A stretch of DNA of 64,000 nt, taken from assembly GCA_013397845.1 (NCBI GenBank), contig VZTG01001075.1:1869-65868 (forward strand), given 5' to 3'. This DNA comes from Melanocharis versteri (taxonomy: Eukaryota > Chordata > Aves > Passeriformes > Melanocharitidae). This document shows, piece after piece, positions 37,001 to 46,445 of this stretch (its first letter is position 1; the number at the start of each line of letters is the position of its first letter). A program made the translations under genes and the position numbers. The notes beneath the pieces were generated by a model, which was not told where the DNA came from, made no database searches, and worked only from the letters and a program-made list of their open reading frames with translations.

Positions 37001-39839
37001 ACAAGAACTGGCTAGATTCAACATAGCTGAAACATTAAAGGAAAAGGAAATCAGACCATGGCAAAAACCCAGCATGGAAATTTTCAATTTTAAGCTTTAG
37101 ACTGACAGCAATGGTAACAAAAAGCACTGATGTTTGTACCTACTGCTTTATTGTCCTTACTCTCTCTTACAACTTGTCTTGACCCTCTTGCACTGTTTTT
37201 TATTTGGAATGGCTGAGACGAGGAGTAACACCACTCTGTATGTGGGAGGAAGGACAGGAGAGAGGGCAGGGAACTGCCTTGTAGTTTCCATCAACCCTAA
37301 GTGCAGATCACTTAGGAAGTGAGGAAAGTGAGCATTACTGGAGGATGCTGTTACAGCACTGCAGAGCTCTGGCTGGTGCACCCCAGTTCACAGCATCCTT
37401 CCCCCCAGTCTGGTAAATAAGAACTTTGCACTTTTGGACAGCCCACACAGCAGTTTTTCACAATGCTCCAAAAGACGCCAGTCAGAAGGAGCCAGCTTCC
37501 ACTGCAAGCTCCTTCAGCTGTCCTCCAGACTACTACGTGCCCATGATTCTGCCACGTGCCAAAGCTTGGTCCCAATTGTTTGGACAGCCAGTCAGGGGCA
37601 TCTTTCAATGCATTTGTATCATTTTTGTTGTCATTACAATGGTCTCCCATTGAAAGAAGTCTGGTTGTGGTACCAACAACTTGCCAGAGGAGTCTTTGTA
37701 AGAATTCATACTTTAAAAGATAAAAAGAAAAGTCTTTGTTTTCACTGAAGAGTGAGAAGAATTACTTGAGGGTGCTATTCAGACAGTTATTTAAGTGTTT
37801 TTAAGCCAACTTGGGTTGTGCTGTTGGCTTGTCAGCCATCAGTAACACAGAGCTAAGTAGAACAAAAACATCAGTAAAACTGATAAGAAATGAGAATACT
37901 GTTTAGTTGGATGTTAGGGCTTTTTTTAGCACTTCAGTAATTTTCCAGAGCATACTGGATCACTTATAAAATAGTCTTAGCCTGAAACAGAGAACTATAT
38001 AAGTGAAATTTGTGTACATAGTAATATTCAGAGATGTGTATATGCGGAACTGTTTGGAAGCAATTTTCTGAATTACGGGCTGCCCTTTAACTGGAAATAA
38101 GGCAAAAGTTGATGCACCTACAGTTTGCAGCAGATTTAGCTCATTAACTGCACCTTGTAATTACCAGCTGTGCCATGCTCTATAAATTTCATGAATAATA
38201 GCTTTTACCTCTGAGTCAACCAGTCGTGAATGTCTACAGAACTGGCTCACCAAGAACCACTGGATATTGCAATCATTCATCTCACGTCTTGGCTCCAGTG
38301 AATTTAATACTTACCTTCACTGCGCTACTCACTCAGTGCGGTGTTTCTACCTGGGCTGGTTAACTGTCTTATTAAAAGAAGAAATGGTACTAAAATCCAT
38401 AGACAAGAGTCTTTACTTCTACTGGAACCAAGTTCATCTAAAAGATGGCAATTCTAGGTTCTCTGCATCTTTTAGTGATCCCTTGCTCTGGAGCAGAGAT
38501 GGAGCACGCACAGAGGAATGAGTAGCATACTTACTATTCAGTCATTACTTATAATCAGATTTTTCTCACTTATACAAGGACAGCAAACTGCATACGTTTT
38601 TGTCCATTTCTCTCTTTTGTAAGACATCTTCAGCTGTTTGGTGCAAGAACTACCTGCTACAGCTCATTCCATAAGTGGGGATTAACCACTCCTTCTCCCA
38701 TGTTTTCCACGTTGTACTTATTTCTGCAGTACACAGCTTAATCTGTCAGCGTGGTTTGACAACGTACTGCAGCTGTCAGAACAACGTTGGCTTTTAAACT
38801 AGGAATGCAATTTTCTAAAACATACAAATTGCTTAGGAATTAAGAGTCCCATTTTCAGAATTTCTAATTCATTCTGCAATAACAAAGCAATTTGCAAATC
38901 TACTTCCCACTTAGTATCTTCTTGGAAAGGATAAGACACCATGCGTACGATGCCCCTCAGCTTGTAGACATCTTGCAGGTTTCTGACTTGAACTTAGGAT
39001 GTCTAACTTCCCTCCTTGGCAGCTAATGGTGAGAAGGAGGTGCTTTTTCATTCTACACGGCTCAGCTGCAGACAGGGAAGAGCTGCTTTCAATATGTATG
39101 GATTTGCGCAGGGACTACTCAAACAAGACCGATTGTCTCTGACTACCTGCCTAATTTTATGTGACTAAGATTGAAAGAGTGTGAACATCATCCTTTAGCT
39201 TCTTATACAGCCAGAGGAAAGAACACCGCTGTTGTACTCAGAATTCCCCTGGGGGGCAGCTTAGATCCATCAGATGGGGGCTCACTCAGCCATGGCAGGT
39301 CGGCTGTACTGTTGATGCTCACATATGAGCCAACCACCCAGGTTCCTTTCCTGGTAATGGAGAGAAACAGGTCGTTCCGTGCACAGTTCCACCCATCCTG
39401 CTACGGATACTTAAACCAGGCCTATCTTCCATGATGTTCACTAAATACTATGAAATATAAATCTTACAAGAGAACAGAGTTCCAGCTACTGCTTCTAGCA
39501 CAGCCAGTCCATTGCTGCCCACGGAAATTTGTTCATTTATATTGTTTATTTCTCTGAACAAATTTACAGCACAGAAGGGTCCTGCCACTCTGATCTAAAG
39601 GAGCAGCTAATGCAAGTTGCATTTTCCACCTAACTATTGCATAAGATCTAGGCTAAATTCTGTGCCTATCAGTGGTGGCTTCTGTAGCATTTCATTTCCA
39701 CAGATCACATGGAAATATCACCATCCAAAACCACCTTGTGAATGCAAATCACAGTTTTCCCTTGACAGCTCTAATACTCACCATAGTCACAGAGCACTAC
39801 TAACAATAGATTTGAAAAATCTTTCAACATCTGTTTCAT
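20721..39839 (-). CDS. THSD1: Thrombospondin type-1 domain-containing protein 1, complete coding sequence in four exons
   Basis: Exons 39839-39782, 34478-33513, 25615-25457 and 22096-20721 (transcript order) join with all phases matching to 852 codons plus TGA, the same length as human THSD1 as I recall it. Order: signal peptide (about 1-20; MKQMLKDFSNLLLVVLCDY), N-terminal ectodomain (about 21-341) with several N-X-S/T sequons, one TSP1 repeat (343-394), transmembrane helix (about 415-437; NNIVTITGISLCLFIIFATV then LITLW), and a roughly 415-residue tail ending in a conserved acidic stretch and EKLVI. THSD1 is an endothelial membrane protein linked in mammals to focal-adhesion signalling through talin/FAK and to intracranial aneurysm; those roles come from literature, not from this sequence. 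The gene reads the same way as the neighbouring VPS36. No frameshift or stop interrupts it. Confidence 0.97.
22097..25456 (-). other. THSD1: THSD1 intron between TSP1 and transmembrane exons
   Basis: About 3.4 kb. No additional exon with a matching phase was seen and no strong repeat was recognised. Overlapping open frames at 23501-23885 on both strands are in a GC-richer stretch and lack any family match. Confidence 0.7.
25457..25615 (-). CDS. THSD1: THSD1 coding exon 3 (thrombospondin type-1 repeat)
   Basis: The acceptor is 'gtgtatttgtag' and the donor is the strong GTATGT at 25456-25451. It encodes residues 343-394: TWSRWQPWSPCSVTCGDG, then REC, a second Cys-rich half and SLCSLEEC. W344, W347 and W350 form the WxxWxxW motif for C-mannosylation. 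CSVTCG is the O-fucosylation motif, and six Cys (353, 357, 368, 378, 388, 393) can form the three TSP1 disulfides. A splice form lacking this exon would break phase only if 3n is not kept; the exon is 159 bp (53 x 3), so it can be skipped in frame, as in the human isoform without the repeat. Confidence 0.95.
25616..33512 (-). other. THSD1: THSD1 intron between ectodomain and TSP1 exons
   Basis: About 7.9 kb, mostly unique AT-rich sequence. It contains an old CR1 copy at 30180-31250, listed separately. The stretch 32460-32860 carries overlapping ORFs on both strands but no recognisable protein. Confidence 0.7.
30180..31250 (+). repeat. ancient CR1 LINE, sense orientation, within THSD1 intron
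   Basis: It can be followed through the order of CR1 landmarks despite decay: 'aagaactggctgagtgacag' (30252), 'aaaaccatcactgagtgag' (30295), 'ccaaagggattagtataaggcccagtgct' (30332), then much later 'agactggataactctctgggg' (31098), 'gaaaaatgatggcccacactgcacaggagcccagactagaggat' (31177) and 'cacctccttgccttaaact' near the 3' end. Reading frames are destroyed. It is antisense to THSD1. Confidence 0.7.
33513..34478 (-). CDS. THSD1: THSD1 coding exon 2 (N-terminal ectodomain)
   Basis: The acceptor 'cttttctctttag' is followed by TT CTC GGC GAA, giving V-LGEVEYLLL. The exon encodes residues 21-341. It contains SNDTVSVEYQYY, many N-glycosylation sequons, VEWPVFHIDLNRS, QVGLFTNEQLC and the conserved GKNKYCFD near the end. 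It ends AAT ATG G at GTTGGT; G plus AA of exon 3 makes Glu, giving IQRNM-E-TW, like human IQRNTETW. The frame appears to continue past the donor for a few codons to TGA; that is intron. Confidence 0.96.
34479..39781 (-). other. THSD1: THSD1 intron between signal-peptide and ectodomain exons
   Basis: About 5.3 kb. I searched for a missed exon that would keep phase 1 and found none needed, since the flanking exons already join correctly. One possible MIR-like relic lies near 36110-36210. Confidence 0.7.
36110..36210 (+). repeat. possible MIR/CORE-SINE relic
   Basis: 'gagaggaggtccctattcttg', followed by 'ttaggaaccaaggcacaggca', resembles the tail of tRNA-derived CORE-SINEs ('aggtaggtccctattatt...gaaactgaggcacag'). 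The match is short and decayed. Confidence 0.3.
39782..39839 (-). CDS. THSD1: THSD1 first coding exon (signal peptide)
   Basis: ATG at 39839 begins MKQMLKDFSNLLLVVLCDY, nearly identical to the human start MKPMLKDFSNLLLVVLCDY. The exon ends TAT G at donor GTGAGTATT; the G joins TT of the next exon to give Val. It is too short to appear as an open reading frame of useful size. Confidence 0.96.
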
Positions 39840-39920
39840 TCTGACCAGTGAGATCCCAGGTCCTTTTACTCCTCATGTCCTTTTTCAGCTCCAAAGTGCC
39901 GGCACGTTTTCCAAGAACAC
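39840..39920 (-). other. THSD1: THSD1 5' UTR part of the start-codon exon
   Basis: An acceptor, 'ttaacttttag' read on the - strand, has its AG at 39921-39922. The exon would then begin at 39920 and carry about 81 bp of 5' UTR before the ATG. This implies at least one upstream non-coding exon. Confidence 0.6.
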
Positions 39921-41271
39921 CTAAAAGTTAAAAAATTACAAAACGTGTTTTTTGCTTCATAAATACAAGAAGAAAGACATCCCACTAATAAGTAAAAAAA
40001 AAATTAATCAACTATTAATTAACATTTCTCTCACATTTACTTAACAATTACTAACACTTTATCAATGCATCTGGATAAGCACAACTACAATTCACTGTAC
40101 AATAAATTTCCATCCTGAAATGCAGCTCCTGAGCCAGAACAACAAAGACAGATAACAATAATTTTATCTTTGCACTGCAGGAACTGCTGTTGTGCATGAC
40201 CAAGGCTCACAATGGCAAAATAATGCATATTTGATACAAAATATAACTCTGAGCTCAGCACATACCGATATTGGAGATTTATTGCTGCTACACAATTCAT
40301 ATCGTTTGTCAGCTGCTTTCAACTATGAAAGCAGCTCAGCAGCAAACTACTTTTTTGGTCATTGAACTCCTCTGTTATTCAGGTCTAGTAATATACTTAG
40401 TGATCTTACCATATTTATAAAAGATCTGTAACTGCTTTTTATGTCATTCCGACTGATCAGATGGAGAAGGTGCTAACTTCCACTTTTTCCGCCATAATTT
40501 TTTAACTTTACATTCACTACAGTGTTGGCTAAGCCAATAGAAATAGACTTCTTTTGGCAAGTTTCCCTGTTTTATGTCCATGTGGTTTAAACCAGTCTTT
40601 ATGAGTCTCGTAACAATTAGATAAAATAGGTTGGAAGCACAACGATAGCAGCAAAACCAAACAATTTCCTTCAGAAACGTAAGTAGGAGGGAATCTAAAA
40701 AGATAAATTCTACTCAAGGCCATCTCAAAATATAAAAATTTCTCTCCTGTGTTTCACAGGAGCACCTGCAGGTCAGCGTCACTGTGCTCACCACCACACA
40801 AACACGCAAGAAAACTCTTGATCCATTAAGTTTACAACCTAATTTTATGAGAGAAATCTGGCACTGGAGCAGGCAGAAGTTAGGAATGAGCAAAGCTGTG
40901 GAGGGTAATGGTAAAACATAGGAACCAAGTATGGCAAAGATCATGTATGTCTTTACAAATCACAAATGAGATATTTCAACAATTACACTGCTCGGCTTGT
41001 TGAACTAAGAGGCAGCAGACGTGTTACTTGAAAGCTTTTTGAACTGCTCTCTGTGCCAAGTGGCTGGAGAGAATAATTTCTAAGAAGAGACTAGCAGCAC
41101 AGCCTTGCTCAGTAAAAGCCCATTACAATAATAGCTGCACATATCTGAAAGGAATAATCATCATCTGGCCCAGGAACTTGACAGGGCTCCAGAAAGCATT
41201 AGATAGGGACAGCGATACCGCCACCGCCCTCAATTTCACTTGATACGCTGTAAATTACAGGAAGACAAACC

Positions 41272-41440
41272 TTGTGCCTCGGGAGAGGGGCGGCTGCTGA
41301 CGGAGGGCGGTGGGGAGCCAGCCTGCCTCCAGGGACAGCCGCTCCCCGGCTCCCCCGGATACCGGCAGCAGGCGCGGCATCACAGCGCGGGCATCATCCC
41401 TCGCCCGTATCGTTACTGGCCGCTAATCAGTTAATCGAAA
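41272..41440 (-). promoter_or_regulatory. THSD1: GC-rich island with GC box, candidate THSD1 promoter/first exon
   Basis: A local GC- and CpG-rich block lies inside AT-rich DNA. It includes a 'gaggggcggc' Sp1-type GC box near 41284 and several CG dinucleotides. On the - strand the block ends in CACAAG followed by GTTTGT at 41270, a usable donor. It is 1.4 kb upstream of the start-codon exon. This is a promoter candidate by composition and position only. Confidence 0.4.
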
Positions 41441-41486
41441 CAAAGCGTCAAAGCAGTCCAAAGAAGAAAAAGCAGCTTTTGTTTAC

Positions 41487-41504
41487 AAAAAAAAAAAAAA
41501 AAAA
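41487..41504 (+). repeat. poly(A) tract
   Basis: Eighteen uninterrupted A. No retrogene body precedes it that I can recognise. Confidence 0.8.
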
Positions 41505-41924
41505 TAATTGTGAGAGATGTCTTGGCCTCTAGAGTTAACTGCTCAAAGAAAACAGAAGGTATGTGGCATTGCTGTAAACTGCCCTGAAATAAAGTGAGGG
41601 AAAATTTCTCTGTGGGCCACTGCCGCGATTGTGCTGGATGACTTTAATGGGTCCTTTCCATTCCTAGCTTTCTTAGCTGCAGATTCTTCAAATGGCTTTC
41701 ACAAATACTTCTTTCAGAAAGTCACACACTGATAGATGAAATTCAAATAATCCTAATCTCAGTCTAATGAGCAACACACCACACAGAGGAAATGATGCTA
41801 TGGAAGGCAGAAAAAACGCTCAGGAAAAATGAAAAAAGCCTGTGTAGGAGAGCACTCTTGAGGTAGTTGCCTTACATCTCAATTTGCACATCAGCCCAAC
41901 CGAGGAAAAAGCAGCGTGGTTCAT

Positions 41925-42060
41925 GAGACAGGGCACCAGCGGGAGGCACAGGGACCAGACCTGACTTCTGTTCCTATTCCTGCCACTGCCAGACATAATG
42001 TCAGCAAACTGCAGCATTAATCTGCTCCCCTTCTTTCCACCCCGCCTTTCACGCTCTGTA
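41925..42060 (+). repeat. possible MIR/CORE-SINE-type relic
   Basis: 'ccagacctgacttctgttcctattcctgccactgccagac' resembles the CORE-SINE body ('agacctgggttctattcctggctctgccac...'). It is followed by decayed sequence with a possible 'cagcaaactg' part. Limits are approximate. Confidence 0.4.
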
Positions 42061-43129
42061 CTTACAGTAAAGACTTTTCAGGACAGAGACTCTTTCTAAC
42101 CAAGCCCGTGGATGGAGCCCAGCGCCAGAGCCCCCGGGTGTTTCGGTAACGCCAACCATCCGTCACACCAAAACCTCCTTCCCTCTCACCCTTCCTCTGT
42201 GTTATCTTGCCTCGCTTGGGAAAAGATTCCGCCGTGCAGTGCGGGTAACACCCAGGCTAGAACTGGAGTATTTGAAACTGTACCAAAACTAACTTCCAAT
42301 TAGTGAGATCAGGTACCTCTGGAAGCCTAGCCCGGGGCTACTTCACCCTCTGCACGCCTCTGCAGCAAACGGATTGCAGCAGGAGCCCTCCCACCTCACA
42401 CACATACAGCTACCTCAGGCTGCCGGCTGCAGTACAGCCCAGCTTTGAACAAAGCCCCAATTAAAGCGCTCCGTGAAGCCTCCCTGGGCTTCTGCACCTT
42501 TGCTACCTGAATTCCAACAGCACCTCTAAATGCAAGGATTGCCGGCCCATTTCTGGTGTAGTAGTGCCCCCGCACCCCTCTCTTTCAAAACAGGTTTGCT
42601 CCTCTCCCCTCCTTCACTTTTCCTTCCTTTTGCCTCATCTCAGTTTTGGACTTACAATGACCTCTAAGTTCAGTTCAGAATTTTCCCTTCTTCTCTCTGT
42701 CTTCTCTAAGCCAATTTCTTTCGAGATTTCTTCTAATTTTTAGGTCTTCTGCCAAACTCTCCATATATTTGCCCCCTGCTCAGTTATTTTTCCATTTTTC
42801 ACACTCATAAAAAATTTTGCTTTTTGAAGCAGACAGTACATTTAAATGGTTTCTACTCTATTCAGATCTTCTACCTCAAGTTCATTAACTTAATGAGATG
42901 AAAAATGATGGAACGGAGAAGGCTATCAGACTTCAAATAATTGGCTTTTTAAATTTATTGCTCTCGTGGACAAGCATGAACTGAGGCTCTATTGTACAAA
43001 ATGCAGCAGAAGCACAGCAACATAAAAAGATGCTTTCTTCTTCCAAGAGACAGTGTAATGGGCTGATTGGAAGTGGAAGACTTCCTCTCCAAAGGGAAAT
43101 TTGAAATGACAGATGAGGAGGGCATAAGC

Positions 43130-43360
43130 CATAAAGCGCTTTGGAAGCAAAGACCAAGAGGCTTGTGTGCAACGCAAATGACACGGGAAAACTTCGAGTC
43201 CCTGCTCTGCAGCAGATTTCCTGTGCGATCCTGGTCACATCTCGTAGTTTTCCTGTGGCATAGCTCTCCACTGGAGACTGTATCTCACTATCTGGTATGG
43301 GGCTACGAGAATAAATCCTCATCAGCTGTGAGGTTTGCAGGCACCACAGTGTCATGAACC
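43130..43360 (+). repeat. possible amniote CORE-SINE relics
   Basis: 'gagtccctgctctgcagcagatttcctgtgcgatcctggtcac' (about 43197) mirrors the SINE core 'atcctggctctgccacagacttcctgtgtgaccttgggcaagtcac'. 'cataaagcgctttggaag' (43130) resembles the 'gtgaagcgctttg' end of such elements. Two partial copies may be present. An open frame on the opposite strand (42933-43454) runs through them and is not a gene. Confidence 0.4.
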
Positions 43361-45673
43361 GCTTAAGAGCCGAACATGAAATTTGAAATTGTACGTACAA
43401 TATTTTTTGCAGATAAGTAACAGAATAGGCTACAATAATGTCTGTTAGAATCACATATATTAATCTGTTAAAAAAATGCCCCTATTTCCCTATATCATTA
43501 AAACCATAAGGTATGTTGGGATCATTTTGGTTTTACAAAAAAACCCTAAAATAAACCAAACCAACAAAAAACTCCAAGCCAACTGGATTTATGACTCCTA
43601 GTACTTTTTGCAGCAGTATCCAAGGCTGCAGCGCAGACATGACATTTCAGACACCAGCCACCTCTTCTGAGAGCTGCCACCTGCTGATTTAGCAGTTACC
43701 ACCTTCACCAACTGCAACAGCACAGCATTCAGTGCCTACTCCCCCTTCATTAGGGAGATGAGAGGCAAATAAGCCTTGTAGCTGAGAAAGGGCCATCAGG
43801 AATTAATCAGACACTCCACGACCAAGCACTGAGTTTAATGAGAACACAAACCCATGGCACTCAAAACCTCTGTGTTCTGGAGCCTCATTCATGCAAAGGG
43901 AAGTGCCACTGATGGATCCCATATTTCACCTACCCACAAGTACCCTCAGTCCTCCTCCTCTTTGCAAATCCCCACCAAGAGCTGAGCCCTCCCCTGCCCC
44001 AGCTCCATCCTCCTCCAGTAGCAGGCCCGTTCTTGCTCATCTCTCCTCTGAGCACAGCCCTGCTCTCTCCCAGCTGCAGGCGAAGGTGGACCCAGCCATG
44101 GCACAGAACCCCCCCGACTTAGGGCACACGTGAGAGCAAGGTGGGAGAAGGGCTTGGGGAAGGAGTAAGTGTGTGTGGGGCTAGTATGGTATCAGGCTGA
44201 GGAGCAATCCTCTCGGAACCAACCTGCCCCTGCCCCACCCCAAGCAGCAGCACCTACCCCAGGCACTCTGATGGACCCAGCAAACAGCCAGGGTCCAGAT
44301 ATTTATTGGAATTTAAAGCAAAATCAGAGAGATTGAAGCTGACAGACTCAGACAGAGTTGACAGAATCAGAAAGAAAAAAAAATCCTTTATAGCTGTTCA
44401 CTAGTACACATTTCTCAGTTGTGTTTGCAACCCAGTATTTGCACAATTCTGGCTATGCATGGGAGGCTGATGGCAAAATAGGCTACAGACAGAAAAGCCT
44501 GAAAGTCCCTAAATCCTTCCTACATTTCACAAGCAGCACTAACAGCAAAAAGAAATGTGTATCTGCAACATTTCCTCAAATTTACCATATTTTATCTGTA
44601 TGTTGGAAAAAAGATTAATTAATTTCAACCATCATAGGCTTATTGCAATGGGATTAGGCAGCTATTGAAGTGTTACCACCCGCCGGGAATTTCAGAACTT
44701 CCCATATAATCTCTCCACTTTGACATTAAAGAGAGAACACCTCAGGTATGCATCACATTTTATCAAAATCTAATCAGTGCTGACCAGTCAGAGTGGTCAG
44801 GGCCAAAAAGATGCCACTTCTCAGAAGATATTGAGTTTAGCCAGGAACATGTCTATGTGATGTCTGCCACAGCAGGGGGCTGGAGCTGACATCCTCAAAG
44901 GCATCTTTCATTCTTATTTACACATCTGACAATTTTACATTGTTATCAGATAATGACTTTATTAAAATTATGCATCTAAATGCACTAGGCTGAAACTGAC
45001 AGCACCAAACCCTCCGTGTGCAAGTAAAAAAACAATAATTAGCTGGTAAAGCCTATTTTCTTTATTATTTGGGGTCAGATTTCACAAAATCCTGGGATTT
45101 CTCAGCTTCTTTTGATATTAACATAGCAATTCAAGAGCAAGCTGGCCAGCAACATCTGTCCTTTAAAACCGAAGGGCTTACAAAAGACAGAGTAGAGGGA
45201 TGATATTTACTTTGGAAAATGTAAAGTGAAAACAAGTTTATGAAGCATAAGGAGATTTGGGAAGGTGTTAGAGCAATAATAAATAAAGAATGCAAAAAAA
45301 TTAAATACATTAGATGAGAGCTTATGGCATAAGAGAAGGAATGCAGTCATCCATTCTTTCCTCCCCCCTTCAGAGTTTATTTAAAAATATATATATATAC
45401 TGTCCACTGTTCCTGGAATTCCCCTTTTGGTGGAGTTTATAATGAAGATCATAGTATGGAGAACATACATGGCACAGCTGATACAATCAGAAGTTTTTTA
45501 GAGAAGCAGGTCTGAAATATCCTGAAGTATCAATATTAAAAAGAGAATGGGGAAGCTTTCTCCTACGCTTCACCCTGGGTTTGCCGTGTACTCGTAAAGG
45601 TTTCGACTCGTCTGATGACTGATACAAAGCAGAAAGCACCAAATAGGCTAAAAACCACTCAAATTATTCCTAC

Positions 45674-46020
45674 CTATCACGGACTCGGGTGACGAACCCG
45701 GGCAGTCGCTCCCCGTGCCGATGCTCCCGGCACTTCGGGAGCGCTGGAGCACCGGCGCTCCGGGCGGGACGGCCGCTGCCTCCGGGGCAGAGGCGACCGC
45801 AGCGAATCTCCGGGCAGGGGCAAACCCGGGACCTGCCGGCACACGGGTGCTTTAAAACACCCGCAGGACCGCGCGTCACGGCGATCACGGCGATCACGGC
45901 GATCACGGCGATCACGGCGCGGTCCCGCGGCGCCGCTCGCTCCCACCGACGGCTCTCCCCGCCCGTGCCCGGCCGGCTCCGAGCCGGGGCCGCCGGGGTC
46001 CCTCAGCGCCCCAGCCCCCG
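45674..46020 (-). promoter_or_regulatory. THSD1: CpG island, candidate THSD1 promoter and non-coding first exon
   Basis: Strongly GC-rich and CpG-dense, in sharp contrast to the AT-rich flanks. It is the strongest CpG island in the window. On the - strand it ends GTGATAG followed by GTAGGA at 45673-45668, a good donor, so a first exon ending at 45674 fits. It is about 5.8 kb upstream of the THSD1 start-codon exon. Direction could equally be + or bidirectional; no + strand gene was found to the right. Confidence 0.5.
45876..45919. repeat. 9-bp tandem repeat (tcacggcga) x about 4.9
   Basis: Four perfect copies of TCACGGCGA and a fifth ending TCACGGCGC lie inside the CpG island. Each unit carries two CpGs. 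Such arrays mutate by slippage and are often polymorphic. The apparent repeat peptides in each frame are by-products. Confidence 0.95.
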
Positions 46021-46021
46021 N

Positions 46022-46445
46022 GGGCGGCTTGTGTGGCAGCCGTACGAGGAGCGGCTGAGGTGGCTTGGTCTGTTCAGCCTGGGGAAAAAGAGGCTGAGAG
46101 GAGATCTCGTTGCAGTCTACAGCTCACGCATGGTGCGAAGCGGAGGGGCAGACACTGATCTCTTCTGTATGGTGACCAGTGACAGGACCCGCGAGAGCGG
46201 CCTGAAGTTGTGTCAGGGGAGGTTTAGGTTGCATATCAGGAAAAAGTTCTTTGTCCAGAGGGTGGTTGGGCACTGGAACAGGCTCCCCAGGGAAGTGGTC
46301 ACAGCACCGACCGTGACAGAATTCAAGAAGCGTTCGGACAATGCTCCCAGGCACATGGTGTGACTCTTGGGAGTGTCCTGTGCAGGGCCGGGAGCCGGAC
46401 TCAGTGATCCTTATGGGTCTCTTCCAACTCAGCATACTCCGTGAA
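46022..46445 (+). repeat. CR1 LINE 3' part, relatively young, at CpG-island edge
   Basis: A well-preserved CR1 carries 'gaggagcggctgagg', 'ggtctgttcagcctggggaaaaagaggctgagaggagatctc', 'agtgacaggacccgcgagag', 'tttaggttgcatatcagg' and 'cactggaacaggctccccagggaagtgg', then 'ggtctcttccaactcagcatactccgtga' at the end. A single N (46021) separates it from the CpG island. It is antisense to THSD1. Confidence 0.92.

Larger units (their letters stand above)
39921..45673 (-). other. THSD1: putative THSD1 5' UTR intron
   Basis: Lies between the start-codon exon and the candidate first exon in the CpG island at 45.7-46.0 kb. It includes a second GC-rich island at 41272-41440 and two SINE-like relics. Intron status depends on which promoter is used. 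Confidence 0.45.

Noticed and set aside
38267..38521. A GTAAGT donor on the - strand near 38312, considered as the THSD1 signal-peptide exon
   Set aside because: The frame needed for phase 1 contains stops. The exon at 39782-39839 matches human THSD1 almost exactly.
42933..43454. A 173-codon - strand open frame
   Set aside because: No recognisable domain or splice partner. It overlaps SINE-like relics and reads as a chance open frame.
45689..46363. A 224-codon + strand open frame
   Set aside because: It runs through the CpG island, the 9-bp tandem array, the N and then CR1 sequence. Its length comes from GC-rich DNA and a transposon, and it has no gene-like domain.
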